This document shows, piece after piece, positions 40,396-50,000 of a DNA stretch of 50,000 nucleotides (its first letter is position 1; each line of letters starts with the position of its first letter). Source of the DNA: Prorocentrum cordatum. Taxonomy: Eukaryota; Sar; Dinophyceae; Prorocentrales; Prorocentraceae. The stretch spans positions 1-50,000 of the forward strand of contig CAUYUJ010000702.1 of assembly GCA_963575745.1 (NCBI GenBank). The letters run 5' to 3'. The translations under genes were made by a program, and so were the position numbers. The notes beneath the pieces are model-generated. The model did not search any database, was not told the origin of the DNA, and saw only the letters and a list, made by a program, of their open reading frames with translations.

Positions 40396-42139
40396 CGATT
40401 GTCCTCCTCGGAGGCGTGCGTCCGACCCGAAGAAATAGCACTATCGTTTCCCAAGCGGTACGGCCACAAACCGCCGGCCACGGAGCATGCGCCATCAGAT
40501 TCTTCGGCGCGCGAGGCGCCCTTTTGGGGCGACGTACACATACGATTAATGTTTGAGGTGACGCCGATGGTCAGACGTGCGCACAATTGCCAGATGGCTG
40601 CGGCATTCAAGCTGATGCCGAAAACTGCGGCCAAGCGCCAGGGATGACGGGGAGAAGGGGGGATAAGCTCAGCCCACTAACGCTACGTCTGACATCCCAC
40701 CCGTCACACCCATCCCTTCCCATGACGCTGTGTTATTATATAAGCGGAAACGCGCCAAGGCGGACGTGAACTCCAAGGAGGGCCCCTCGGGTTATACGCA
40801 CTCGGAAAAAATGCGCAAATTGGAGAACGAAATGGCGGATGAACGAAAAGGGTGGGGTACCGATACCGCGATCGTTCCCTCGCGTTCGCCTTTTGGGGGC
40901 CGCTTGGAGGCCCTCGTCGCCACGGCTATATTCGCCACGATATCCTGGTCCGAACGCATCCCGGGAGAGTCGGCATGTGGTTCTTTCCCCAGAAGGGGAG
41001 AGGGGGAGAAGGATGAGGAGGAGGAGGAATAACTGGACACGCGGGATTAGCAGTGGTGACAGACATGGCGACAAAAGGAGAGAATATGGGCTCTTTGCAG
41101 TAACCTCAAATATTGTAAGACAACGCGTGCACGCCGTGAGTCACACTGGCCGCGGCGGGGGCGCACGGGTCCTACTCGAGCCAGGGCCACCAGGCAATAT
41201 AATTCACACCTGCGAAGCGCCCTGATCACGGAAGAGCGCGCAGCGAAAGAGAGAGGCGGCGAAGCAGCTGCTGCGCCACGTGGACAGTTGCCTCTAACAG
41301 CTGGCTGCCTCGCGTGCCTCGCCCATGTTTACGTGGCCTCAGCCAAAACGGCGGCGCGGCGAACCCTGGAGTGCAACGCGCGCTCGTCCATGACCAGCGC
41401 ATGCGCGCGAGGCGATGCCTGTGGCCAGGGCTGTTGAATCGGAGCGGCACCCCACAACAGCGAGAGCCCAGTGACGAGTTCCTCGCTCTGGCTCCTGCTC
41501 ACTGACTGGTGGCACAGCCAGGAGAAGGCTCGCGGGTGCCCAGCACAGATCGTGCCTGGCGTGCACTCACGCCGCGGCGCTGGTCGTGCCTTTCAGCCAG
41601 GTTCGCTCGCTGGCTCTGCGTCCTGCACGCTGCCAGCGTAGCCGCTTGCCTTCGGCACTGAGCGGGTGCCAGCGGACGTAGCTGGACGTGGCTGCGCGCG
41701 CGCTGCCGCGCGGCGGGAAAGCACCCACGCGCCGGGCCTCGTAGGCGCGCGCGCGGCGCGCAGACGCGGTTCATCCAGCTGTTTGCAGCAGTGTTTCTAA
41801 CTGTTGGTGTTCACTAGCCGCGGTTGCTGACGGGTCGTCGCGTTGGCCCAGCGAATGCCGAGCAGCACCGATGCGGCGCGTGCTGACTGCACGCAGCCAA
41901 CAGCGGCACAGCGTCGTGGGTGCCAACCTCGGCCATTCGTAGCTGTCACACTACTGCAGCTTGGGCCTCGGCGGCCAGCATGACATCCGACGTTTCGCAC
42001 CGCTTGTCGGCAGCACAACGTGGCCAAAGCGCCATGCCACCGCAATGCACGCCGACTGGCTTGAAGGAGTTGCGGGCGGAAGTGCAGCGTTGACCTCTGT
42101 GGCGGCGCGCTGCCACGTCGGCGTTCCAAGATGGCACAA
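40396..42139. other. No supported gene
   Basis: A short plus-strand frame at 40730-41032 (SEKMRKLENEMADERK) has some coding look but ends in a GAG run and has no other support. 41120-42130 is GC-rich and open in several frames on both strands. Confidence 0.4.
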
Positions 42140-42235
42140 TGTAGCCCAAGATGGCTCCAGAGGACTCCCATGATGCCCCAAGAAGCCGTTCCAAGACGGC
42201 TCCGAGTGGCCGCGGAGCCTCCCCAGAAGGCTACC
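42140..42235 (+). repeat. CCAAGAGG-type cluster 3 (short)
   Basis: CCCAAGATGGCTCCAGAGGA, GCCCCAAGAAGCC and CCAAGACGGCTCC, in the same sense and with the same words as the larger clusters. Confidence 0.65.
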
Positions 42236-42404
42236 AAAATGCCAGAATCCTTCAATTATCCCAGCAAAGCAACCTAACAGCGATGTGTAGGAGCATATCT
42301 GGAAGCATTCCCCTTAAGATTCAGATGAGAATCCAGTTGTAGAATTCTACTGTTCTCGCAGTCGTAATTAGTCGCATTCGCGATGACAGTCGCAGTGGCA
42401 ACGG

Positions 42405-43933
42405 CAGTCGCAGTCACAGCCTCAGCCTCAGCCTGCCTCAGCCTCAGCCTGCCTCAGCATCCGCCTGCCTCAGCCTCAGCCTCAGCCTGCTTCAGCCTCA
42501 GCATCAGTCTGCCTTCAGCCTCGGCCTCAGTCAGCCTCAGCCTGCCTCAGCCCCACCCTGCATCAGCCTCAGCCTCAGCCTCAGCCTGCCTCAGCATCAG
42601 CCTGCCTCAGCCTCAGCCTCAGCCTGCCTCAGCCTCAGCCTCAGCCTGCTTGAGCCTCAGCCTCAGTCTGCCGTCAGCCTCAGCCTCAGCCTCAGCCTCA
42701 GCCTGCCTCAGCCTCAGCCTGCATCACCCTCAGCCTCAGCCTCAGCCTGCCTCAGCATCAGCCTGCCTCAGCCTCAGCCTCGGCCTCAGCCTGCCTCAGC
42801 CTCAGCCTCCCCCTGCTTCAGCCGCAGCCTCAGTCTGCCTGCAGCCTCGGCCTCAGCCTCAGCCTGCCTCAGCCTGACCCAGCCTCAGCCTGAGCCTCAG
42901 CCTCAGCCTGCCTCAGCATCAGCCTCAGCCTCAGCCTCAGCCTCAGCCTGCCTCAGCCTCAGCCTCAGCCTGCTTCAGCCTCAGCATCAGTCTGCCTTCA
43001 GCCTCGGCCTCAGCCTCAGCCTGCCTCAGCCTCAGCCTGCATCAGCCTCAGCCTCAGCCTCAGCCTGCCTCAGCCTCAGCCTCAGCCTCAGCCTCAGCCT
43101 CAGCCTCAGCCTGCCTCAGCCTCAGCCTCAGCCTGCCTCAGCCTCAGCCTCAGCCTCAGCCTCAGCCTCAGCCTCAGCCTCCCTTCAGCCTCGGCCTCAG
43201 CCTCAGCCTGCCTCAGCCTCAGCCTCAGCATCAGCCTCAGCCTCAGCCTCAGCCTGCCTCAGCATCAGCCTCAGCCTCAGCCTCAGCCTGCCTCAGCCTC
43301 AGCCTCAGCCTGCTTCAGCCTCAGCCTCAGTCTGCCTTCAGCCTCGGCCTCAGCCTCAGCCTGCATCAGTCAGCCTCAGCCTCAGCCTCAGCCTCAGCCT
43401 CAGCCTGCAGCCTCAGCCTCAGCCTCAGCCAGCCTGCAGCCTCAGCCTGCAGCCTCAGCCTCAGCCTCAGCCTGCAGCCTCAGCCTCAGCCTCAGCTGCC
43501 TCAGCCTCAGCCTCAGCCTGCCTCAGCCTCAGCCTCAGCCTGCAGCCTCAGCCTCAGCCCTCAGCCTCAGCCTCAGCCTGCAGCCTCAGCCTCATCAGCC
43601 TCAGCCTCAGCCTCAGCCTGCCTCAGCATCAGCCTGCAGCCTCAGCCTCAGCCTCAGCCTGCCTCAGCCTCAGCCTCAGCCTGCTTCAGCCTCAGCCTCA
43701 GTCTGCCTTCAGCCTCGGCCTCAGCCTCAGCCTGCCTCAGCCTCAGCCTGCATCAGCCTCAGCCTCAGCCTCAGCCTGCCTCAGCATCAGCCTGCCTCAG
43801 CCTCAGCCTCAGCCTGCCTCAGCCTCAGCCTCAGCCTGCTTCAGCCTCAGCCTCAGTCTGCCTTCAGCCTCGGCCTCAGCCTCAGCCTGCCTCTGCCTCA
43901 GCCTGCCTCAGCCTCAGCCTCAGCCTGCCTCAG
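42405..43933 (+). repeat. CAGCCT hexamer array
   Basis: About 1.5 kb of CAGCCT hexamers, with CTGCCT variants inserted at semi-regular intervals that make longer words (CAGCCTCAGCCTGCCT) and occasional TTCAGCCTCGG. A plus-strand frame reads Ser/Ala/Leu/Cys repeats; I regard it as non-coding. Confidence 0.96.
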
Positions 43934-44275
43934 CATTCAAAATGTGGCCCGGGAATGAAGTTCTGGGGACTCGAAGAACACGAAGTGACATACAGTTGGG
44001 TCCGGGCATTCAAAATCATGCCCAGGAATGGAGTTCTGGGAACTCGAAGAGCACGCAAAGAGCTACAGTTGGCTCTGGGCATTCAAAATGTGGCCCGGGT
44101 ATGGAGTTCTGGGAACTCGAAGAGCACGAAGTGGCCTACAGTTGGCTCTGGGCATTCAAAATGTGGCCCGGGAATGGAGTTTGGGGAACTCGAAGAACGC
44201 GAAGTGACCTACGGCTGGCTCCGGGCATTCAGAATGTGGCCCGGGAATGGAGCTCCTGTTTGCTTAAAACGACTT
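43934..44275 (+). repeat. 73-bp tandem repeat, five copies
   Basis: CATTCAAAATGTGGCCCGGG starts copies at 43934, 44007, 44080, 44153 and 44226, exactly 73 bp apart; the last is partial. It starts directly at the end of the CAGCCT array (CCTCAGCATTCAAAATG), with no spacer. Confidence 0.95.
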
Positions 44276-44439
44276 CCGCGGATTCTCCCCGGATCCTGCC
44301 CAGACCCCCTCTGGGGAGTCATGATGCTCTCTTTTGAGACCACTAGAAACCTATCAGTCTTCGCTGTTAGGTAAAAAGCATGAGGATAACCACTGAATTC
44401 TGCCTTCTCGCCTTTTTGCTTCCGATGGCCTTCCGGAAC
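44276..44439. other. No gene seen
   Basis: Short stretch between the 73-bp repeat and the next CCAAGAGG cluster. Confidence 0.35.
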
Positions 44440-44870
44440 CTCAAGATGGCTCCAGGAGGGCCCATGAGGGCCCCAAGAGAAGCCCAAGAGAGCCCCGGAA
44501 CAGCCCCAAAAGCGCCCACGAGCGCTCCAATGGTGCCCCAAAAAGGGCCCCAGAGGCGACTTCTGGGGCTCCCAAAAGGGGGCCGTAATTGGAGCTCCCA
44601 TTGTTTCAATCGATCTGCTCCAAGATGGCCCCAGGAGCGTTCCCAAGACTCCCAAGAGCGCCTCAGGAGGGCCCCAAAGGGTGCCCAGGAGGCCCCACGA
44701 GGCGCGCAAGAGGCCTCCAAGGGGTCCCCAAAAGACCCCCAGGAGGCCCCGAGAGGCTCCCCGAGGCACCCAGGGCGACGCTCCAAGGGACCCCCGGGCA
44801 CGGCAGGAGGCCCCCAAGAGGCCCACGAGGCCTCCACGAAAGGGCCCTTCCTCTGTGTCCTGCCCACTTC
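44440..44870 (+). repeat. CCAAGAGGCCCC cluster 4
   Basis: CCCAAGAGAGCCCC, CCCCAAGAGGC, CCCAGGAGGCCCC and CCAAGATGGCC words in loose tandem, plus-strand sense as in the other clusters. Confidence 0.8.
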
Positions 44871-46486
44871 CCTGGTAGAGGCAACTCCCCTGGGCATCGT
44901 TTCTGGATGGGCAAGTAGGGTTACTTTTTAGTCAGCGGCCGCAGGCGAGCGCGCCAGCGGCGAGTCCAGTCAGAGCGGGGCGCGCACAGACGAATTAACC
45001 TAAAGCGGTGGGCCGGAGCCTCACGCAGCACCTCAAGGCCGTCGAGTGGAAAGGGCAGGCGGTAGGCGGGTCACCAGTACTGCCAAAGTCACGTGCAACG
45101 AGTCGGTAGGGGCGGGCGGCCAGGGTGACCGGCAACCACACTAGTAGGGTTACGCAAAGCGCCTAGAATTCCTTCCTTTTCCTTGCCCCTGCGCCCTCGC
45201 GCGGAACGCGCGCACGCGTGCGGCGCGGCGCTGCAGGGTGAGCCACGCAGCGCGCGTGAGACGCACTGGCCTTCTCCACGAAACCCGCCATGCAGTGAGG
45301 ACGCGACCGCATCCAAACCAGCGGGGGCGACGCGAGACCCTTGTGCACGAGAGCGTTCCGTGATCATGACGGCTCGACTCTTGGCTCGTGCGAACTGCCC
45401 AAGAGCCAACTTCGCAACTCGCAAGCTGCAGGTCGGTACTCAAGCCGGGTGGAGCTACAACCAGGGATATGCATCAGACACAGACCGGCGCACAACGTCG
45501 GCGCGCGCGATTGCGAGGCTGACGGCACATAACTGACATGGAGAAGCACCATTCGTAGCGTGATCCTGCTTCTCATCCCAGGTGGTGCAGGACAGCCGCG
45601 ATGGCACTGGCTACCCCGTAGCTGAGGAACTCCAGGAGTGGAGTCCACGAACAGACCTGGAGAGTCCGAGGTGAAGGGGCCCGACACTCAAGCAGTCCCA
45701 CCGAGGTTTCCAAAGGCCCCCCATCTCAAGAAAGCGTGGGCGCCTGCGAGCTAGCCAACGAGGGTGCTCAAGCTGGCACCGAAAGAAAGAGAGAGAAAGA
45801 GAGAGATACAGTCGGACTTGACTGGACAGGACACGCGAGAGGATACAAGACTCTTCCGACGGCAACGTGGCCCCAGAACACCAAAGGGCATGCGGGTTGC
45901 AAAGGTGACAGGACACAAGGGTACTCTCGATTTGGAATGGTCGACCTACTAATCAAGCTCGACTGTAGGGATTGGAGCATACGAAGAGAAAAGGACAGGC
46001 GGAGCACCCTCTCAGCAACCGACGGCCCAGCCGAGCCGCATGCCGGGACCCCCACATTCCTCCCCGCTCCTCGTGCTCCCCCTTCCCTCGTCCTCATGCC
46101 TCTCACACGCACACAGCAAGCCGAAGAATCCGAGCGGCCGACCCTACCGCCTACAAAAAAGCAAAGAGCAAGCGCCAAAGCTCAAGGAGACACGGAGTAG
46201 AAGAGGGAAAGGAAGAGAGAGAGAGAGAGGGAAAAAAAAAAAAAGACAGAGCAGAAAGACAATGCATCCACCAGCTCCTGTACCGTGCCGCCGTTACCCC
46301 GTCCTCACCCTTCCTCCTCCCGGGGGGAAAGGAAGCAGGCCTGTCGTGCCCTGGCTCCGGTTCGATGACCGCGTCCCTCAGGCCGAGCTCGAGGCGGCCG
46401 AGGAAGTGCTGTTGGTTGCTCACGATGTCCCAAACCTGCTGACGGCTGCCACCCCTCCCTCCTTATTCCTGCCATGGTCCCCCTCG
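44871..46486. other. No supported gene
   Basis: Mixed, GC-rich around 45180-45260, with a GAAAGAGAGAG run near 45780-45810 and an AGAGAGAGGGAAAAA run near 46215-46245. No frame has a recognisable motif. Confidence 0.4.
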
Positions 46487-46800
46487 TTCGTTCTCATCCT
46501 CCTCCTCCTCCTTCTCCTCCTCCTGCTCCTCCACCTCCTCCTGCTTCTCTTCCTCGTCCTCCTCCTCCTCCTCCTGCTTATCCTCCTCCTCCTCCTCCAC
46601 CTCCTCCTCCACCTCCTCCTTGTCTATGTGTTCCTCCTTCTCATTATCCTCCTCCTCCTACTCCTCATGTTCCTCCTCCTCATCTTCCTCCTCTTCCTCC
46701 TCCGTCTCCCCCTCGTAATCCTACGCCTCCGCATCCTCCTCCTCATTATCCTCCTCCTCCTCTTCCTCCACCTCCCCTCGTTTTTCAAATCCTCCTCCTC
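46487..46800 (+). repeat. TCC-rich pyrimidine tract
   Basis: Imperfect CTCCTCCTC with CTT, CCA and CGT variants. It continues in phase into AT-richer period-3 sequence downstream. Confidence 0.9.
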
Positions 46801-48489
46801 CTTATTCGTATTATTAGTCATGCGATAAGAAGTGTTAGAATCACCAATACGAGTAGTATTACCATTAGTTTAGTATGAGTATAGTATTAGTGGTAGCATT
46901 CGTAATACTTGAGCAGGCCGAAGGATTTCCTCTTGAGGCCCACATGACTCGTCCTCTCCCTCCTCTCCGTCCTTCCTCCCTCATATTCCCCTTCGCCCGT
47001 CCCTGGTTTGTGTGTCCCTACTCGTCCCCGTGTGTTGTGTCTCTCGGTAGGGAGACCCCTCCCCCGTAGAATCATAGTTTGGGCTGCAGGTCCGAGGCTC
47101 CGTGGATCCATTTCCCCTTGGGTCCCTTGTATTGATTACGATTAAAAACTTATTACCAGAACTGAATTGGATCCACGAAGCTTCCACGCAAAAAAAATGA
47201 TCCAGAAGACACGGAAATTGGATCCACGTGACTCTCGCACACACGTAATTGGATCAAAATGGATCCATGCGTCCCCATGCAAGAAGAAAAACTTTCGGCC
47301 CTGGGATGTAGTAATAGTAATAGGTTTAGCCTTGTAGTGGTAAGATCCCTCATCCTGGTACTGCTCATACTCTTATACCTCGTACGATGATGAGTATGCT
47401 TATTAGTTTTATTTTCAGCGCTAATTTCTGTTATAGCAAGGTTGCTGCTATGTGCATTAGTAATCGCATGAGTGTGTGTTCGTATAAATCATATTCTCCG
47501 TATAAGTATTAGTACCGTTAGTATGTTTACGATTCACCTTACTAGTCGGCGTATTCTTACGAATGTGATTGAGACTGTTGTGAGCACTCGTTTTCGTCGT
47601 TTTCTTGTTGCTCTTTCATGTATTATTACTTATGTGTTTAATACCATTGGTGTACTTCTTGTTCGTCGAGTAATATGCTGTTTCTTCGTAGCAGTCTTCT
47701 TCTTACGAAGATTACGAGTCTTCTTCTAATGTGTTACATTATTATTGTTATTAGTAGTCGTCGTATTCGTAGTATGCTTCTTCGTCGTCGTTATAGTACT
47801 CTTCTTGATATCCATATCCGTCCCCTTACTACTGCTCGTATGATACGTATTGTTTCTCATCCTCCTCCTCCGCCTCCCCCTCCTTATTCGTATTAAGATC
47901 AAGCGGTGTAGCATTATTGTTATTATGATGGTTGTCATTGATACGATCAGCAGAACTAATATTATGGTTAGTGTTGTAAGTCCCCTTCTCAGTATTGGTC
48001 GTAGTCTTACTCGCATGACGATGACTATGCTTATTAGTAGTGTTATCATCAGTATGAGTAGTATTAGTAGTGAAAATATTACTCGTAATATCGTTACGTA
48101 TAGCGCTGTTGTCGGTAGTTCTGTTAGTAGTAATAGTATGAATGCGTTTCATTATTCGTCGTATGATTAATATGGTTCGCATTATTCGTCTTGTGATATG
48201 TCCTAGTTGCCGCCATAGTATCACTATTAAGAGTGCCAATAAGATTTCCATTCGCATTCGTGTTCCCCTTATCGTTCTTACTCTCACATTGGTATTAGCA
48301 TTGTTGCTACACGTGTTATTGGTATGCTTCTGGTTTGTCGTAGTAGTAGCGGTTTCCTTCGTAGTGGTATGCTTCCTATTCGGATTAAGCTTACTCGTCT
48401 ATGTGCCGCATTATGATTGATATTATGCGTCTCCCTCGCCTTCTCTATAATATTAGTCTTCCTATTCGTCCGGTTAGCCCTGTTATTAT
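46801..48489 (+). repeat. Cryptic period-3 sequence with a short TTGGATCCACG repeat block
   Basis: From 46800 to 46910 and from about 47290 to 48490 the sequence is built of triplets such as ATT, AGT, GTA, CGT and TTC in near-constant phase (GTATTAGTAGTAATAG, CGTCGTATTCGTAGTATGC). At 47100-47275 AATTGGATCCACG words recur four or five times. Frames are long on both strands, as simple period-3 sequence predicts; no gene. Confidence 0.65.
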
Positions 48490-49030
48490 CACAATTACTA
48501 CTCCTCTTCCTACTCCTCCTCTTCCTCCTCCTCCTCCGCCTCCCCCATCCTCCTTCCCCTCCTTCCTCATTCCTCATTCCTCCTCCCCCCAACCTCATTC
48601 CTCCGTCCTCCTTCCCACGTTCTTCTTCCTCCTCCTCCTCCTCTTCCCCTTCCTCCTCCGCATCGTTGTCCTCCTCCTCCTCTTCCTCCTCCTCCGCCCC
48701 CCCCATCCTCATTCCCCTCCTTCCCCATTCCTCCTCCCCCAAACCTCCTTCCTCCGTCCTCCTTCCCCCTTTCTCCGACCTCCTCCTCCTCCTCTTCCTC
48801 TTCCTCCTCCGCATTGTTGTCATCCTCCTCCTCCTCCTCCTCGTCCCCCCCCCTCCCCCTCCTCCACTCCCCCCCCGTCTCCTCCTGCTCCGTGTCCTCC
48901 TCCTCCTCCTCCTCCTCCCCCTCCTCCTCCTCCTCGCCGTCGTCCTCCTCCTCCTCCTGCTCTTCCTCCTCCTCCTCTTGATCCTCCTCATCCGCCTCCT
49001 CCTCCTCTTCTTCCCCTTCCGCCTCCCCCT
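48490..49030 (+). repeat. TCC pyrimidine tract with a duplicated segment
   Basis: CTCCTC runs with two similar segments: CCCATCCTC-TTCCCCTCCTTCC near 48540-48660 and near 48700-48820, including CATTGTTGTCATCCTCCTCC against CATCGTTGTCCTCCTCC about 150 bp apart. Confidence 0.9.
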
Positions 49031-49655
49031 GTTCGTCTTATTCTTCGCTTTAGAATGTTAATGATTATGTGTATGGTTCGTCTTCTTCGCTGTCTTATTA
49101 TTTTTCTCAGTAGTGCCCGTACTTGTCTTATTAGTAGTAATCAGAATATTGGTAATACGATTACTAGTACGATTAGTGATACTAATACAAAAACTAAGAA
49201 AGTGTATGATTGATAGTACTAGGATTCGTACCCGCCGTCGTCATGTTATGTTGCTTATTCGCGACTGTGCTTGTTCATAGTATTATGGTGCGTATGGTTT
49301 TACGTAAATTCGCGGTCTTCGTTCATCTCTGCAATATGCCTCACAATATTCCTCGCAAGTCGTATGATTCGTCGTCTTTTGAAGTATAACTCTTACCCTT
49401 ATGCATAGCAGTATCAGTAGTGTGAGTATACTTCGTTCTCGTGTTCACAAAGCTAGTATTAGGTCGATGCGCACTCGCCTTAATAATAGAACTATTATCA
49501 TGACTCCTTGTACGATTAGTAATATGATTCATCATGGTATGTTGTGTATGATCCGTACTAATGGAATTATTGGTATTATTAGTCGTCGTCTCAGTGTTAC
49601 CCGTATTACCCCTCCTATGCCAATGTTTCTTATCTCCTCCGCATCGTCCGCATCC
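49031..49655 (+). repeat. AT-richer cryptic period-3 sequence
   Basis: Same character as 47390-48490 (TATTAGTAGTAATCAG, GTACGATTAGTGATACTAA). No gene is supported on either strand. Confidence 0.6.
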
Positions 49656-50000
49656 TCCACTGCTTCTCCTCCTCCTCCATACACTCCTCCTCACCACCAC
49701 CACCACCACAGCAGCCACCAGCATCATCATCAGAATCAGCATCGTCGACGTCATCATCATCAGCATCATGAGCATCGTCCTCACCATCATCTGTATCATC
49801 ACTACCAGCATCATCAACATCAGCACCATCAGCATCATCGTCCCAATCAGCATCGGCATCATCAGCAGCAGCATCGTCCTCATCACCCTCAGCAGCATCA
49901 ACCCCATCGTCAGCATCACCACCATCACAGCATCGTCACCACCACATCATCATCAGCATCCGCATCATCAGCATAAGGCTCATCACATCATCAGGACCAT
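49656..50000 (+). repeat. CATCAG/CATCAC trinucleotide array
   Basis: CATCATCAGCATCATCAGAA and similar to the end of the window. It is the complement-type partner of the GATGAT array at 28146-28640. It continues beyond the window. Confidence 0.9.

Noticed and set aside
40730-41032. 100-codon plus-strand frame with SEKMRKLENEMADERK
   Set aside because: Some coding look, but it is short, ends in a GAG run, is on the opposite strand to all other genes and has no recognised motif.
42383-42877. Plus-strand Ser/Ala/Leu-rich frame in the CAGCCT array
   Set aside because: A hexamer array is open in at least one frame by construction; nothing outside the repeat supports a gene.
42405-44275. CRISPR array
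   Set aside because: The arrays are plain tandem repeats without unique spacers, in a eukaryotic context with no cas genes.
48284-48991. Arg-rich minus-strand and Pro/Leu-rich plus-strand frames over the TCC tract
   Set aside because: Both strands are open over the same simple repeat, which is what a TCC array predicts.

Overview
The window looks like nuclear DNA of a dinoflagellate, probably a free-living or symbiotic core dinoflagellate; the genus cannot be fixed from the sequence. Five signs point there: a LINE-type retroelement with an EEP endonuclease and a reverse transcriptase whose motif A reads FDYSLAFD; a tandem-repeat protein built on FSTVQVLDL units; a VWD-like protein (GDPHLQNVHGERFDL ... 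VGGLLGEDDH); short introns with hairpin cores and possible GC or GA donors; and very low gene density in a mass of satellites and simple repeats. No bacterial operon, rRNA, tRNA or CRISPR was seen. Every credible coding segment lies on the minus strand, as expected of dinoflagellate one-way gene arrays.

Layout. 1-9.3 kb: GC-rich non-coding DNA and a 129-bp satellite in two blocks (1.6-4.8 and 7.0-8.6 kb), separated by a GC-rich spacer and a 390-bp A-rich tract. 11.0-15.5 kb: a large two-exon gene whose product (over 1,300 residues) has spaced D/D/E residues and two Cys-rich motifs, and is possibly a transposase-like protein. 16.1-19.0 kb: a decayed LINE (two in-frame stops, two compensating frameshifts, one lost catalytic Asp), with an in-frame piece of beta-tubulin (from residue 20) just upstream. 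The beta-tubulin start (residues 1-19) lies 7 kb further upstream on the same strand at 26.1 kb. Between them lie a degenerate ~36-bp repeat, a proline-rich ORF, a GGGGTTATA array and an unknown ORF with an in-frame TGA.

26.4-30.4 kb is mostly low-complexity and duplicated repeat sequence. 30.6-32.0 kb holds two exons of a VWD-like protein; 33.6-37.1 kb holds three exons of the FSTVQVLDL-repeat protein, whose last exon carries a frame-breaking 95-bp tandem duplication. Three copies of one structured palindrome lie in introns of these two genes, each 36-44 nt upstream of a pyrimidine-AG; they look like introner-type elements and are the most interesting feature here. 37.4-50 kb is almost all repeats: GAG/CTC tracts, a MITE-like inverted-repeat element, dispersed repeat pairs, a CAGCCT hexamer array running into a 73-bp tandem repeat, CCAAGAGG clusters and about 3.5 kb of period-3 simple sequence.

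The genes do not form an evident pathway. The window reads as a few host exons on one strand embedded in, and partly broken by, repeats and retroelements. Splice sites were placed by eye, so exon ends are proposals.
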